Source: Enchytraeus crypticus (taxonomy: Eukaryota > Annelida > Clitellata > Enchytraeida > Enchytraeidae). From it: a stretch of 64,000 bases of DNA. The notes beneath the pieces are model-generated. The model made no database searches and was not told where the DNA came from. It saw only the letters and a program-made list of their open reading frames with translations. This document shows, piece after piece, positions 1-27,628 of the stretch. Numbering within the stretch: the stretch's first letter is position 1; every line of letters begins with the position of its first letter. The stretch spans positions 248,001 through 312,000 of the forward strand of contig CAJHZI010000302.1 in NCBI GenBank assembly GCA_905160935.1, given 5' to 3'. The position numbers and the translations under genes are program-made.

Positions 1-16632
<16,632 letters not shown>

Positions 16633-17877
16633 TCTGCTTGTGTTTCGTTGTTAAAGGGGTGATAATACAATGTATACAATGAAATGATGCTGCTGAACTA
16701 TCTGAATTCACCAAGCGACCGGTCACTTCAATAAACGGGACAGCATATTTGCATCTTGAATAATCATCTACAAATATATCACATCTTACACAGCACAGAC
16801 AATACATTAAATATTAACATTAATTAGTTAGCTCATCCACATGCAAGATTAATAGTCTAGAGAGCTTGAAATAGAACCAAAGGATGTGTTGCATTACAAT
16901 ATGAAGTCCTCCTACCCCTATAATGAAAACGAAAATGAGAGAAAATCCTAGAAGATTTTAAAACATTTTTTGCTAGGACTTCTTCAGTTGTTCTGACGTA
17001 TTTATCTTTGATGAGATACAAGCATTTATAACAAAACAAAATCATTATTAACATAACTGACATTTTCAAAAGTAAGAATTCATGTTAGTCTGTCATAGTT
17101 TCAATTGGAAACATTAGTTCACATATACAAACTAATATCCCAGCCTTTGACTCTCTCAATTAATTATGTTTAAGCCAATAGTAAGCTAATAGTATGGGAT
17201 GTTAACAGTAGGCCTATTGTTTTCCCTTCATACTTAGCTACTTGTAAATTATTAGATTATAATATCCATATCATTATCACAAATAACATTTTAAAAATCA
17301 TAGCAGATTATAAAGTAATATAAATTTATATACACATTTCAAGCTAGGATTTAAGAAAACCTAGAATCCAACCTTAAATTTGAGACAATAAGATTGAAGA
17401 ACAAGTTACATTAATTCAGTAATAAGACACTAATGCATTAAAAGTAAAAAATCTAGAAAACATCGTCTTTTCATAACGACTACTAAAATACAATGCACTA
17501 TTTAATAATTAGCACAAAACAAAATGTATGGCACAACTTGTATTCACATATCCGTAATAACACTGCGCCATTTACAAGATAAACATAAATAGCCATTAGT
17601 TTGAATTAAAATGCAATTATGCATACAAACTATAGCGCACATTTATATAAAATAAACTAAATGCAGCATTGGACGGAATATTATATTGATTTGCATAAAA
17701 ATAAAAGTATATAAATTTAGTTAAATCCTACAAAATCTTCGTTTATTTGCAGTTTCTTCTTCCTAGGGCATCAAAAACAACCCGTGTACAGCCAGTATAT
17801 ACAGCGTACACTCCCAAGGAAGGTCATTACCCTACCGTACAGCAATTGCAACAACAATAATAAAATAACAAGTATTA

Positions 17878-18025
17878 ATGAATCGATTAATGAATCGATT
17901 GATTGATTGCATGATAGATGAATTGATTGATTAATGAATCGATTGATTGGTTGCTTGATAGATGAATTGATTGATTAATGAATCGATTGATAGGCTGTTT
18001 GATAGATGAATTGATTGAGTAATTA
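17878..18025. repeat. ATTGATTGAT-type minisatellite
   Basis: Three copies of a unit of about 50 bp built from AATGAATCGATTGATTG and GATAGATGAATTGATTGATT. Confidence 0.8.
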
Positions 18026-18839
18026 ACACGTGCAGCATACCTAGTGGAAAAATTATAGTGCAACAATTATAGGCACTTGCTAACAAACTGAGATGCTTTT
18101 AGTGCCTTCTATGACGATACTAGGATGTTGCACTGTAATAATATTTAATTCGGCTAAGAAATTAATTGTGTGAAAAAGTCAGAGTTTTAGCTAGCCGTCT
18201 TAACCATAGAATAAAATAATTACGTAATAGTAATAATGATAAATTATTATATAATTTTGCAATGGTAATGCATTTTATGCTGCGATGCGATATACTAGAG
18301 TATAGCACAGTTTTCAGCTGTATTGTATGCCATACTATTAGGCCTACACATTACTCAGCCAGCCAGAGTATGCCAGGGTTCAGCATAGTATGCATAATAT
18401 ACGGTATGCCATAATGTTGAATAGTAGTACTATGCCATATTAAGCATAGCGACAGCGACAGCGTGTGGTCCTTAATATGACATTGTATGCGGCGGTATAG
18501 TATTCTACAGTTCTATGCAGTTATAGTATCAATTTAACGCTAAGTATATAGATTCTGGCCATGTTCGATCTGCCTCCACCGATCCATTGTGATAATTGGT
18601 CTTTTGTTTATTATAGACTTCAATCCACGTCATTAAATGCCATAAGTGGTGTTTATATTTCTCCTTAATATTAATTGTACGAAGAGAAATAATTAAATGC
18701 AGGAACCAATTTGCAGATTTTAACTCAATAGAAATTGTTAGACTTTTAATTCCATTCGATTGTTCCCAATTTATTAGACAATTCATAATTGACTGCGAAT
18801 GTGAAAGGAAACGTCTTATCGACGAGATATACTGACGAG

Positions 18840-19140
18840 GCAAGATTTTCAGGCAGGATTATAGGCAGAGCTTTTAGGTAGGATTATAGGCAGAGCTTTT
18901 AGGTAGGATTATAGTCAGAGCTTTTAGGTAGGATTATAGTCAGAGCTTTTAGGCAGGATTATAGGCAGAGCTATTAGGTAGGATTATAGGCAGAGCTTTT
19001 AGGCAGGATTATAGGCAGAGCTTTTAGGTAGGCTTATAGGCAGAGCTTTTAGGTAGGATTATAGTCAGAGCTTTTAGGTAGGATAATAGGCAGAGCTATT
19101 AGGCAGGATTATAGGCAGAGCTTTTAGGCAGGATTTTTAG
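18840..19140. repeat. 25-bp minisatellite upstream of unknown gene
   Basis: About 12 copies of a 25-bp unit near GCTTTTAGGTAGGATTATAG plus GCAGA. It ends about 12 bases before the ATG at 19153, so it would form the 5' UTR or a 3' splice region of the plus-strand gene. The unit contains repeated TTTTAG, a weak acceptor. Confidence 0.9.
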
Positions 19141-19152
19141 GTAGCACTAAGC

Positions 19153-22100
19153 ATGACGACGCAGACATGCTCTGCTGATCCGCACTGTCTGCCCAAGCTC
19201 TCTGGAGTGCGGGACGCTAACACGGAGTGCTGGATCGCCAACATTCAGGACTCAGTCCGAGGCATAAGTTCCGATGGATGCCACTACGTCACTCCGGAGA
19301 TCTGTAGAGAGTTGAGACACATTGATCACGGTGTTGCTCACATACGTCTGGACCATCAGCTTCTGGATAACAATGACTGGAACAAGCTGTGTGATCAGGG
19401 GAGAGTGGCCAGACATCGTCAAGGTAAGCGTGGCTTCTAAAATAGAACCGCCTCTAAATGAATCAAAAAAGTAAAAAAGAGAACACGCAATATAGTGAAA
19501 TGATCAACTATGTCAAAATCTATCACTTTTAATTCCACATGTTTAAACCGTTAGGAAATTTAGTCCATTTTCCGTGTAACCAGTCCAGTGAATGTCCGAG
19601 ATTTTACTCTCAGATCAGCGCGGCTGGGAAGGCAATCCACGAGAGTTCAATTCACATCTGGATCTGTCATTTAAAAGTTTACGACGTTACCTCTACTCGA
19701 TTGAAACATTCAAAGTAGCTTTAAAACCACTTGAACCAAGCAATGAAAGAAAGCGACTAGCTACTGTATACCAAAGGCTATGTTATTTAAAGTTTGTAAA
19801 TAGTAAACTAAATAGATGTATGTTGGTCAGAGTTGTCCTATGACTTTTATAATTTTTATGACAATTTTTACCATTCTGTTTAATTCACAATAACAGAATG
19901 TCCATTCTGTTTTGTTTGTTTTCCTGCCTTGACACAGCTTTCATGTGTTGACGCCGATACATGTGCATAAGGTAGCACAACTTATTGAGATGCCCTCTAC
20001 ACTTTGAGAAGTTCGTCCATGGTTTTATTTAACTTGATCGTTCCACTCGTACCGAGTAATCATTATGTATTCTAGCTGATTTATTATTAAGGTCTGGAAT
20101 TCATATTCCTTCTTTTATTTACAATAATGCCGTACATTTGTCCCTACTCTAGCGTTGCTTTTATGAAAGATTCTATATCCATCATAGGTGTTATGTTACC
20201 ATATCTTGTGTCATCTCACTTTATTTTATGTGTTATCTTACCTTATCTTTTTTTTGTTACTTTAAAGGTTTATATATTATCTTATATATTATCTTACCAT
20301 ATCTTATGTGTTATATTACCTTATCTACTCGAATAGCATGTTAGTGACGGGGATTGTAACCCAAGCCCCGGCAGGGTAGCCCCGCGGGGGTAGACCGGGC
20401 GGGGTAGCCCCGCGGGGTAGATCTGGCGGGGTAGACCGCTGGAGCCGAACCCGCCCGGTCTACCCCAGCGGTCTACCCCGCCCGGGTCGGCAGAGCGCAC
20501 CGGGCTACCCGGTGCGCTCTGCCGCAGTAGAAAAGCAGCGGTTTACTGAGTGATTGTAACATTCGTCGTCAGTTAACTGAGACGTTAAAAAGGTGGACTG
20601 CCTGAGGCGGACTGCTCGGGGCGGACTGCTCGGGCGGCCCTGCCAGGGGCGAGCCTACTCGGGGCGGGCCTGCTCGGGGCGGGCCTGCTCGGGGCGGGCA
20701 TGCTCGGGGCGGGTCAACCCGGGCGGGTCAGCCCGGGGCGGGTCAGCCCGGGGCGGGTCAGCATGGGCGGGTCAGCCCGGGGCGGGTCAGCCCGGCGTGG
20801 TCACCCATCACGCGGTTGCCACTCCAACCCACTCCAAGGTTGAAATTAAGCATAAATGTTAAAGTAAAAAATTGTGAATCATTATAGAATTATAGTTTCG
20901 TGTTGTGTCCGGGCATTAAATAAAAGACCGGCCGTAATTTAAACTTGCACTTGTCGTCAAAGAAGCACTGAGGCAGGCAACGGAAGCCACCTCAGAAGCC
21001 AGTATCATCAAGCTTTTGAGCTTATATTAAACACACAACCTTTAATGAAGGGATTAATATTTTTGTCTAGCAGTTTTCTGTATGGATCGTCACAACATTC
21101 TATGAATGCGAATGAAAAATAAAATAAAAATGAACAAATAAACTAAACAAATATGTATAACGGGTTACACCTTATAAACCCCTATAGACCACTTGGCAAA
21201 ACACCATAGAAACTGAGAGAGAGCGAGAGAGAGAAAGAGAGAGAGAGAGGGAGAGAGTGACTGAGTGATATTAAAGATGAACTATTGTTGCATTATTATT
21301 ATTATTATTATTGTTATTTTTTTATTTTTTTATTTTTATTTACCCCGGTGTAAAGAACCTGGGGTTTGATAAAAACGATTCGAGCAATACGTGCTGAATC
21401 GCCGCCCGGCTACTCGAGGTCATCAATCGGCTTAAAAGAATTGTTGAAGCAGACTGCATTAAATCTTTGCAAAGTCATGGAAAGCTTTTGCCAAAGAAAA
21501 GATGTCTCTCGCTTATCGCCCTTATTGTTATTATTATTAGTATTGTTGTTATTATTATTATTATTTATTATTATTTAGTTGCACTATTGTTATGAAGATT
21601 AAGAAGGTACTGTATAACTGCGCGCAGGTGTTCTCTGCGCGCTGCCTAACGTCGCTGACACGCTGCGCGAGACGAGCTGTAGAATGAGAGCGAGCGACGT
21701 GCACGCGGCCACTGATACAGAAGTCAAGGAGGCTCACCACGTGACTATGCAGCATCTAAAGCAAACCCAGAGGGTAATTGGTCAATCAATCAATAGGTTA
21801 TTAACGTCCGGTTCCTCGCCAAAATGTAATATCATAATTACTTTTTGTGAACAGTACAGTCATTTTTCCTGGTCGAGTTCGGAAAAACACTTTACAATTT
21901 GTTTCCCTCATTTTTGTGGAAAGATATGAGACTCCCTTACTGTCTATTTAATCAGGTGTAGGCCTACCTGTGACTCAGCAGTTCTCGTTTAATTATATCT
22001 ATTTCAAGATAACTATTTTTATAGTTCTCGTTTATATTATTTTCAGTATAAATATGAATGCATAACTACTGTTTTATTTCTTCTTTTGCTATTATGTACA

Positions 22101-24209
22101 TGAACAGTGCTTGATGTCATTGTGTGCTTGAACTGTATTTGAGACATTTGTCTCTGTGGACTATAACCTGAAAACTGTAGATTTATTTCTCTAGTCAATC
22201 TAAACTCCATTTTCTACCTGTTTTTCTGTTCTACTTTACTTTCCGGTTTTCCTTTGTGCCACTTCGCCACTGGCTAGATAGCCAGTGGCGACATTGGCTG
22301 GAGCCAGTGGTGAAGTAGGTAATATACTCGACCGCGGATCAGTGGATACGGTTTCAAATCCTGGGCTCGCCCGTCACTGACATCGCTTTCGAGTTAGGAA
22401 ACTGACGTTAACCTTAGATTTTTAGCTTTTTTCCTCTTTTCTCACACTCTATTTTTGTTATTTATTTTAAAATGTTATATTCGCACGAAAGTTTTTAAGT
22501 TAATACATTGCTATCGTTGCAAATGCTAATATTGACGGTGCTTTTGTGTTGTTTATTAATGTAACTGCGAAATATCTTATCGATCCAGTAGTGGAAAGCC
22601 AATCATTCAGTATTTCAAAACCTTTAAAGCTAAAGTTGAACCGTGGTCCACTTCACATAAAGTTCTCTCTTCTAGTTTTGAATTTTATGTCGAAGTGAAA
22701 TTTATGCCTCGGATTCCCATTCCGTGACACACTGCACTGAACCGATATATCGATTTAGCGCTAGATATCATCATGATAATTGAACCGGTATATCGATTTA
22801 GCGCTAGATAGCATCATGATAATCAACGCATTGAACCGGTATATCGATTTAGCTCTAGATATCATCATGATAGTCGCTGCATTGTTGTAGGATATGGGTG
22901 ACTTGGTGCACGAGTCAGTGGGAAGGTTGAAGGAGTACTGTGACGTGAGCGGAGTGACGGACCGGTACACTGGATACAGGAACAACCTCACCCGTGGCTC
23001 CAGGAACCCGATCACACTCAGCTTCAGCTGGCTCACCAGGCCTCAGATCAACGCTGCCTCAGCCACTACTGCTCTGCTCAGAGGAATGAGGACCTCCGCG
23101 AGAAATCCGTGCAAAGACTGTGAGCTACACGATAATCAATCAATTTATTAATTAATCGTTCAAATTCATGGTGATAATAGGCCTACTAGCCCGACCGTCA
23201 TATCTGGAATATTAAAAGCAGTATTTGTAATGCAACTGTACGTTCATAAGACTACTTCTGCACATCTTCTGGCCGGGTTGATAAGAGGATTGACGACTAA
23301 AATTGAGAAGAAAAGTTCGAGAACCCGCCCGATTGTCTTTTGTAATAACTCATGTTGACATTACTTTTCGTAGAGCATTTAGCCTCACTGTATGCTGTAA
23401 CAGTGATAAATACACTTGTTTCTACTTTTTACGCTTTTCTGAGGATTTTATTATGCTGTACATGTAGGTCAAAGCTTATAGACTTCGTAAGAGTTTTACC
23501 TTTAGGCCTACTGTAAAATTTGACTCTTTCTTAATATTTCTGAAATTTCTAGTAATTTTTCTAAGAAATTAAAAATAAGTTTTTCGATATGTTAAATTAG
23601 ACTGTGCTAAACATTTAAACACAGTATTTATTTTTTCTAACTGAAGAAATATGAACATCTGCCCGGCTGGTATTTCTCTTGCTTATTAGGCCTGCAGTAA
23701 ATTAATATTTTGCTTTATACAATTATTTTGACTAGATTTGCTTTTTTATTTGCATTAATATTTGCTTTATAAAATTATTTTATAAGAATAAAAAATAATA
23801 GTTACATATTACCATTGCAAGCAAGCATGTTTATGGTGAACAGGATAGTTAGTGGTGTTCTCAGGGAATGACGTCCATGCCCAGTAAACGTTAGTCGAAG
23901 CTGAGGATGGCGTAGGGGGCCCACCTCATCAGAAGCAAAATCCCCCAAGAAAAATAGTATGTCAAAAAATGTTAGATGATTTAAAGATCCACTCGTATGT
24001 GGACATGAAGAACAAGGAGGAGGATGGAGATAAGTGGAGGCGATGTATGCCATGGACTTGCCAGTAGGCAGTGCACTGAGAGAGAGAGAAAGAGAGAGAG
24101 GGTGTGGGAGAGAGAGTTACACACATCATTGTAATGTTAACTTTTGTTGCAGTGAATGAACCGCCTCAGGAAGATCCGTGCCCCCCTGGTTTGTAACTCG
24201 CGATGCTAT

Positions 24210-24242
<33 letters not shown>

Positions 24243-25807
24243 ACGATTAGAGTGCTACTGTTGTCCATGACAACACTGAGCACTATGGAACAAAATCTAA
24301 GCCGATGAGCCGAATGTAGGTAGTCAATAAATATTGCGAACTAAAATCCGGGCTTTCAGTCAATGGATTGGTACTGCTGAATGAATAGTTAACTCTATGA
24401 ATTATTAATAATCATAGAGAATTTATGTTAACCATCCGTTGTGTGTAATAATGTTAATAATTTACAGTGTACATGCAAAAGTGCGAAATCAGATGGCTTA
24501 TCGTATCGATTGGCAGATATATCTCCGTGAAAATTTCGGCGATCTATGGCGATTAGAAAACTTTAATCAAGAGGGATGGATTCAAATGTGGCGAGCTAAT
24601 AAAAAATTACTGTATATCTCAACTATTAAGAAGACATTCGTTAGGTTAAATAATTGGTATAGTAAAAATTATAAAAATCGTTATGAACGATCGTTTAATT
24701 ATTTAATTATATTATTATTATGTTACATGTGCTTGTAAAGTTTGCGATACAAAGTCTATGCAGGGGTATTAAGTAATATTAACCGTCCGCACCAGACCCA
24801 TTGAGGAAATGCTATGAATTCTTAAATTACTCTTTAGAAATATATAACTGTAATATTCGAATGAAAAATAAAATAAAAATGTGGATCCATTCGACTATAT
24901 ACTGCAGAAGTAGGCCTATCTACGCATATGCTTGAAATATGTTTTCATATTATCATATATTTAATCTAGTCATAATCTCAGCACCCTATTTTGTTCAATT
25001 AAGTTGTGAAGTTGAAGGATTTTAATCGAACTAGCAAAAAAGTAGTGGCGATTTCGTATTCGAAGAAAAGATTTTTTGAAATACATTAAATTAAATTAAT
25101 ATATTTCAATGAATAGATCAGCCTTCTGGATTATTTACCTAATATTCATTATTAACTCAGCTATTAATAACTTTTTACACACTTTATCTTGCAATTTAAC
25201 AGGTTGCTGTCCTCAACGCATCGACCCGTGTGAGCAACAAGGCAGTTGCCTTCAACATCTGTATGAAAGCGACTGCGGCTGTTGTCAGCAATCAGACTGT
25301 TGTCCACAACAACAGAGCAACGAGCAACACCACCAAGGCTGTTGTCAGCAACCACCTGAACAACACCACCAATCAACACATGGGCAGCACAGCCAGTCAC
25401 AGGATCTGACAGGCAGAGAACAACGTGGGGGTTGGAATCACTCGAGAAAGGAGCGAAGCATTCAGGAGCAGTGTGGAATCCATATCGTGTTCCCGGGGAA
25501 CACTGAGTACCTGGACAGATTCCGGGAACCGAGGCGAGATCGACACGTCACTCATTACGTCATCAATCCCACTCCTGATTTCATCGTGAACGGCAGGAAG
25601 CTGCTTCCGCCTCTGATCACCCCCAGGCTGTCTGAGTACGAAGAGTCCTTCATCTACCCTGATGGGCAGAGGCTGCCGCTCTTTCCCTGGAAACGTACGT
25701 AAGGGAATGGCGTCTTTCTTTTCTTCCCAGGAAGAGTTAGAACGAAACCAAATGGAGGAATTTTGTACGAGACTCACGATTCATTAGAAAGACCCAGTAC
25801 GGAATGA
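19153..25807 (+). CDS. Unrecognised multi-exon gene, about 416 residues
   Basis: I do not recognise this protein. Phase-consistent exons: 19153-19423, 21628-21773, 22891-23119, 24153-24188, 25203-25694 and possibly 25731-25807. Supporting borders are CAAG|GTAAGC, CAG|GTGTTC, AGG|GTAATT, GTAG|GATATG, ACT|GTGAGC, GCAG|TGAATG, CTG|GTTTGT and ACAG|GTTGC. Start at 19153 reads MTTQTCSADPHCLPK; the frame is open upstream to a TTTTTAG, so an earlier exon is possible. The N-terminal half is polar and probably helical (ICRELRHIDHGVAHIRLDHQ; EVKEAHHVTMQHLKQTQR). The fifth exon starts with a Cys/Gln/His-rich repeat (GCCPQ, CGCCQQ, DCCPQQQ, GCCQQ) and then has a compact segment (NPTPDFIVNGRKLLPPLITP; DGQRLPLFPW). 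No signal peptide or membrane span is evident in the joined product. Length and mixed helical/PxxP style would suit a ciliary or tektin-like structural protein, but that is a guess. Confidence 0.7.
19560..19720 (+). mobile_element. Interspersed repeat family C copy
   Basis: CAGTGAATGTCCGAGATTTT, GATCAGCGCGGCTGG, CATTTAAAAGTTTACGACG and TTACCTCTACTCG. A matching block order occurs at 29240-29410 (CTGTGAATGTCCAAAATTTT, TCATTTAAAATTTCATGATG, TTACCTTACGCTC) and partly at 945-1010. A short open frame over it (19592-19843) is most likely fortuitous. Confidence 0.5.
20190..20335. repeat. TTATCTTACCATATC-type low-copy tandem repeat
   Basis: Diverged units near ATGTGTTATCTTACCTTATC in intron 1 of the unknown gene. 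An open frame across it (20127-20336) reflects the repeat. Confidence 0.7.
20350..20535. repeat. GC-rich island with inverted repeats
   Basis: Repeats of GGGGTAGCCCCGCGGGG and GGTAGACCGGGCGGGGT, with inverted copies further right (CCCGCCCGGTCTACCCC, GCGGTCTACCCCGCCC). Base composition is sharply different from the AT-rich surroundings. Confidence 0.85.
20489..20523. other. Perfect 35-bp palindrome (16-bp stem, 3-base loop)
   Basis: GGCAGAGCGCACCGGG, loop CTA, CCCGGTGCGCTCTGCC. The arms are exact reverse complements and almost entirely G/C, so it should fold stably in DNA or RNA. Confidence 0.9.
20590..20810. repeat. G-rich minisatellite (CGGGGCGGGTCAGCC units)
   Basis: A run of CTGCTCGGGGCGGGC units changing into GGGGCGGGTCAGCCC units of about 17 bp. 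The plus strand is G-rich, with closely spaced GGGG/GGG runs and quadruplex potential. It lies in intron 1 of the unknown gene, about 55 bases after the palindrome cluster. Confidence 0.9.
20930..21075 (-). mobile_element. Repeat family B fragment
   Basis: Contains ACTGAGGCAGGCAACGGAAG, CCACCTCAGAAGCC and TTTAATGAAGGGATTAA, the inverted-orientation blocks seen at 14985-15370 and 44740-45005. Confidence 0.55.
21200..21330. repeat. GA-rich and ATT microsatellites
   Basis: Impure GAGAGAGA at 21216-21258, then (ATT)n at 21290-21315. A further (ATT/GTT)n run lies at 21525-21580, just upstream of exon 2 of the unknown gene. Confidence 0.85.
22255..22440 (+). mobile_element. tRNA-derived SINE (family A) with hairpin head
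   Basis: Head hairpin CGCCACTGGCT-AGAT-AGCCAGTGGCG, then AAGTAGGTAATATACTCGAC, B-box-like GGTTTCAAATCCTGGGC, and CCGTCACTGACATCGCTTTC. The tail ends GAAACTGACGTTAAC and a T-rich stretch. The A-box-like element lies just after the hairpin. Confidence 0.8.
22735..22885. repeat. ~45-50-bp tandem repeat abutting exon 3 acceptor of the unknown gene
   Basis: Three units near GAACCGGTATATCGATTTAG, CGCTAGATATCATCATGATA and ATCAACGCATT. The last unit runs to within a few bases of the acceptor TTGTTGTAG at 22890. Confidence 0.88.
23850..24085 (-). mobile_element. Repeat family B variant, minus orientation
   Basis: The plus strand reads TTCTCAGGGAATGACG, AGTAAACGTTAGTCGAAGC, GGGGGCCCACCTCATC, CCACTCGTATGTGGACATG and CATGGACTTGCCAGTAGGCA, ending in a GA microsatellite. 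Opposite-orientation copies are at 46735-46990 and 53945-54190. Confidence 0.65.
24211..24241. repeat. (AAC)n microsatellite
   Basis: About ten AAC units following exon 4 of the unknown gene. Confidence 0.9.
25203..25702 (+). CDS. Last large exon of the unknown gene, stop at 25702 if no further splice
   Basis: Without a further splice the frame ends FPWKRT then TAA at 25700-25702. With a 36-base intron (25695-25730, GTACGT to TTCTTCCCAG) the frame continues RRVRTKPNGGILYETHDSLE and stops at 25807. The pyrimidine-rich acceptor is good and the added peptide looks like real protein, but the intron would be very short. AATAAA at 25855-25860 fits either ending. Confidence 0.65.
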
Positions 25808-25854
25808 TTGAGCAATTCGGCTTTAACAGTTGATTACTCCAAGTGCTTCAAGTG

Positions 25855-25860
25855 AATAAA
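25855..25860 (+). terminator. Polyadenylation signal candidate of the unknown gene
   Basis: AATAAA 48 bases after the alternative stop at 25807 and about 150 bases after the stop at 25702. Downstream sequence is T-rich (TTTTCATTTAG). Confidence 0.55.
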
Positions 25861-26244
25861 TTTTCATTTAGTAGGATTCATCGATTTCACGAGATTAATC
25901 GTTTGCCAAACTAACAACTAATTAGCATCAAACTGTACGCCTAATTACCAAACTAGCATTCAATTATCATCAGAAATTTTTATAATATTAAGTTAAAATA
26001 TTAAGACTTCTCAATAACTTGCAGTGTTATTTGCATTCAGATATATGTAGAATGCAAATATCATTTCATTATAATTTATTTGTGAGCTATCATATGCCTT
26101 AATTATTGTAAGGGTTAGTTGTTGAATAATAAATTATATCAGAAAATTCTAAAACCACTTTAGGATTAAAAAACAGATATTTGTATAGCAGTACAGTAAT
26201 ATAAATAATCTTCGTATACAGCAAATTTCTACATGATTTAATTT

Positions 26245-26545
26245 AATTGGCGCAACGGCGTGATTTAGCGCACTTGGTTTAGTTGCGCGTCAATAATTGA
26301 AGTTAAGCTGCATCGGCCCCCGTTAGTACTTTGTGGGTGACCACCTTGGAAGACCGAGAGTTGACAGCTTTGAAGGAAAAATCCCAGTGTGATGGAAGGT
26401 TATTCTTAACTCCGCGCCGGCTGCAATTGATGCGCCATCAAAAGGCAACAATTACTAATAACCATCGAGAGGAAGGAGGAAATGGGCCTTAAACAAGCAT
26501 CTGTGCTTTCTGAACCTGCTTGCGGTTCTGGCATGTTATGTTAAT
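26245..26545 (+). mobile_element. 5S rRNA-derived SINE, second copy
   Basis: Same order as the copy at 12481: AAGCTGCATCGGCC, CGTTAGTACTTTGTGGGTG, ACCACCTTGGAAGACCGAG, CCGCGCCGGCTGCAATTGAT, GCGCCATCAAAAGGCAACA and AAACAAGCATCTGTGC. The copies differ at scattered positions and by small indels, so they are independent, moderately old insertions. Confidence 0.82.
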
Positions 26546-26837
26546 TTAAGGCTCCGTCATTTGCAATTGTCCAATATAAATTTCTGTCAATTAGAAATTT
26601 CATCTCATCGTCATATTTTTAATATGTAATTTAAACAACTTTTTCAAGAAAATTCTATATATTGCATTCATTTCTGGAGAGTCGCATGTGGTACATTGCG
26701 AGAACGCCCGTCTTAGGATTTAGAGGTTCGATCGGATTCAAATCCAGGTTCAGTTAGAGTGCTCAATTTACTGGCCATGTGTGCATTTTTGCACACGGCT
26801 GTACATCTAATGCGATTACAAATTCAGTAGGATTTTT

Positions 26838-27628
26838 CATAGGCGTAACCACGGTAGAAAATCTGGGGGGGACACAATTATGCGAAAATTTCTTACTGGT
26901 AGGTCCAATATTGGACGTCGTCTTTATTCAGCATGCAAACAGTGTTGTATTTGGCATTTGCTGTTGTAGTTGGGATATTTGACCCCCTTTGTAGATGTGT
27001 TACCTTCTCTGCTAAAGTTTTAACCCCCTATGACACAGTCCTGATGCCCCCCCCTTACAAGCCTTCGACTCTCCCAAACGACCCCCTTTATGAAAATTTA
27101 GCAAATACAACCTTGTATACAAACATGCGCTAATGTACAATAATAACCATTAATTTGGTTTTCCGTTTTATGCCGAGGTTAAAATAGATCAACAATTTTT
27201 TCTTCAAATCAGAGTTTAGCTAACATTAGGTAGAAAATCGATCTCTTTCAGTGGATATGTTTTGCAAAATTTTTGAACACTTATAAGGCCTATTGACAAT
27301 GCTTGAGAAAAGGCAATTAAAGCGGCATGGCTTTATGTGGTTCCAACACATTTTCTTTACTATCAATCAATTTGGCAAATTCTTTCATATTATCGTGAAC
27401 TGACAGTTGCATGAGAACGTTCTTCTATGGACATGGCACTGCTTGTAATACTTTAGCAGTTTAATAGTTGTTGAGCAAACTTAGAAACAAGCAATATTTC
27501 TTAAATCAGGCATATTGCATATGTTTGAACCTAAATCCTATGGGGACATTTGCATGTGTGTCTCCCTCACTCGAAATTCTGAGGGGGACATGTCCCCCCC
27601 TGTCCCCCCCCCGGTGGTTACGCCAATT
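26838..27628. mobile_element. hAT-like non-autonomous DNA transposon, 791 bp
   Basis: Inverted ends share GGCGTAACCAC (left CATAGGCGTAACCACGG; right reads CCGGTGGTTACGCCAATT). Exact 8-bp target duplications GGATTTTT flank it at 26830-26837 and 27629-27636, the hAT hallmark length. A subterminal palindrome GGGGGACATGTCCCCC sits near the right end. No transposase frame is visible inside. Confidence 0.78.

Larger units (their letters stand above)
16633..19152. other. Head-to-head intergenic region between MSK and the unknown gene
   Basis: About 2.5 kb of AT-rich sequence presumed to hold the two promoters and 5' UTRs. I see no clear TATA box, CpG island or conserved element. It contains minisatellites at 17878-18020 and 18840-19140. 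An open frame on the minus strand (18529-18843) has no recognisable domain. Confidence 0.5.

Noticed and set aside
18529-18843. Minus-strand gene of 104 codons
   Set aside because: No recognisable motif, no splice partner, and it adjoins a minisatellite.
24439-24738. Coding exon (MAYRIDWQIYLRENFGDLW...)
   Set aside because: Composition looks protein-like but there is no second exon, no phase match with the neighbouring gene and no family I recognise; left unassigned.
25164-25777. Minus-strand open frames opposite the unknown gene
   Set aside because: Shadows of the plus-strand exon 25203-25694, whose phase links to four upstream exons.
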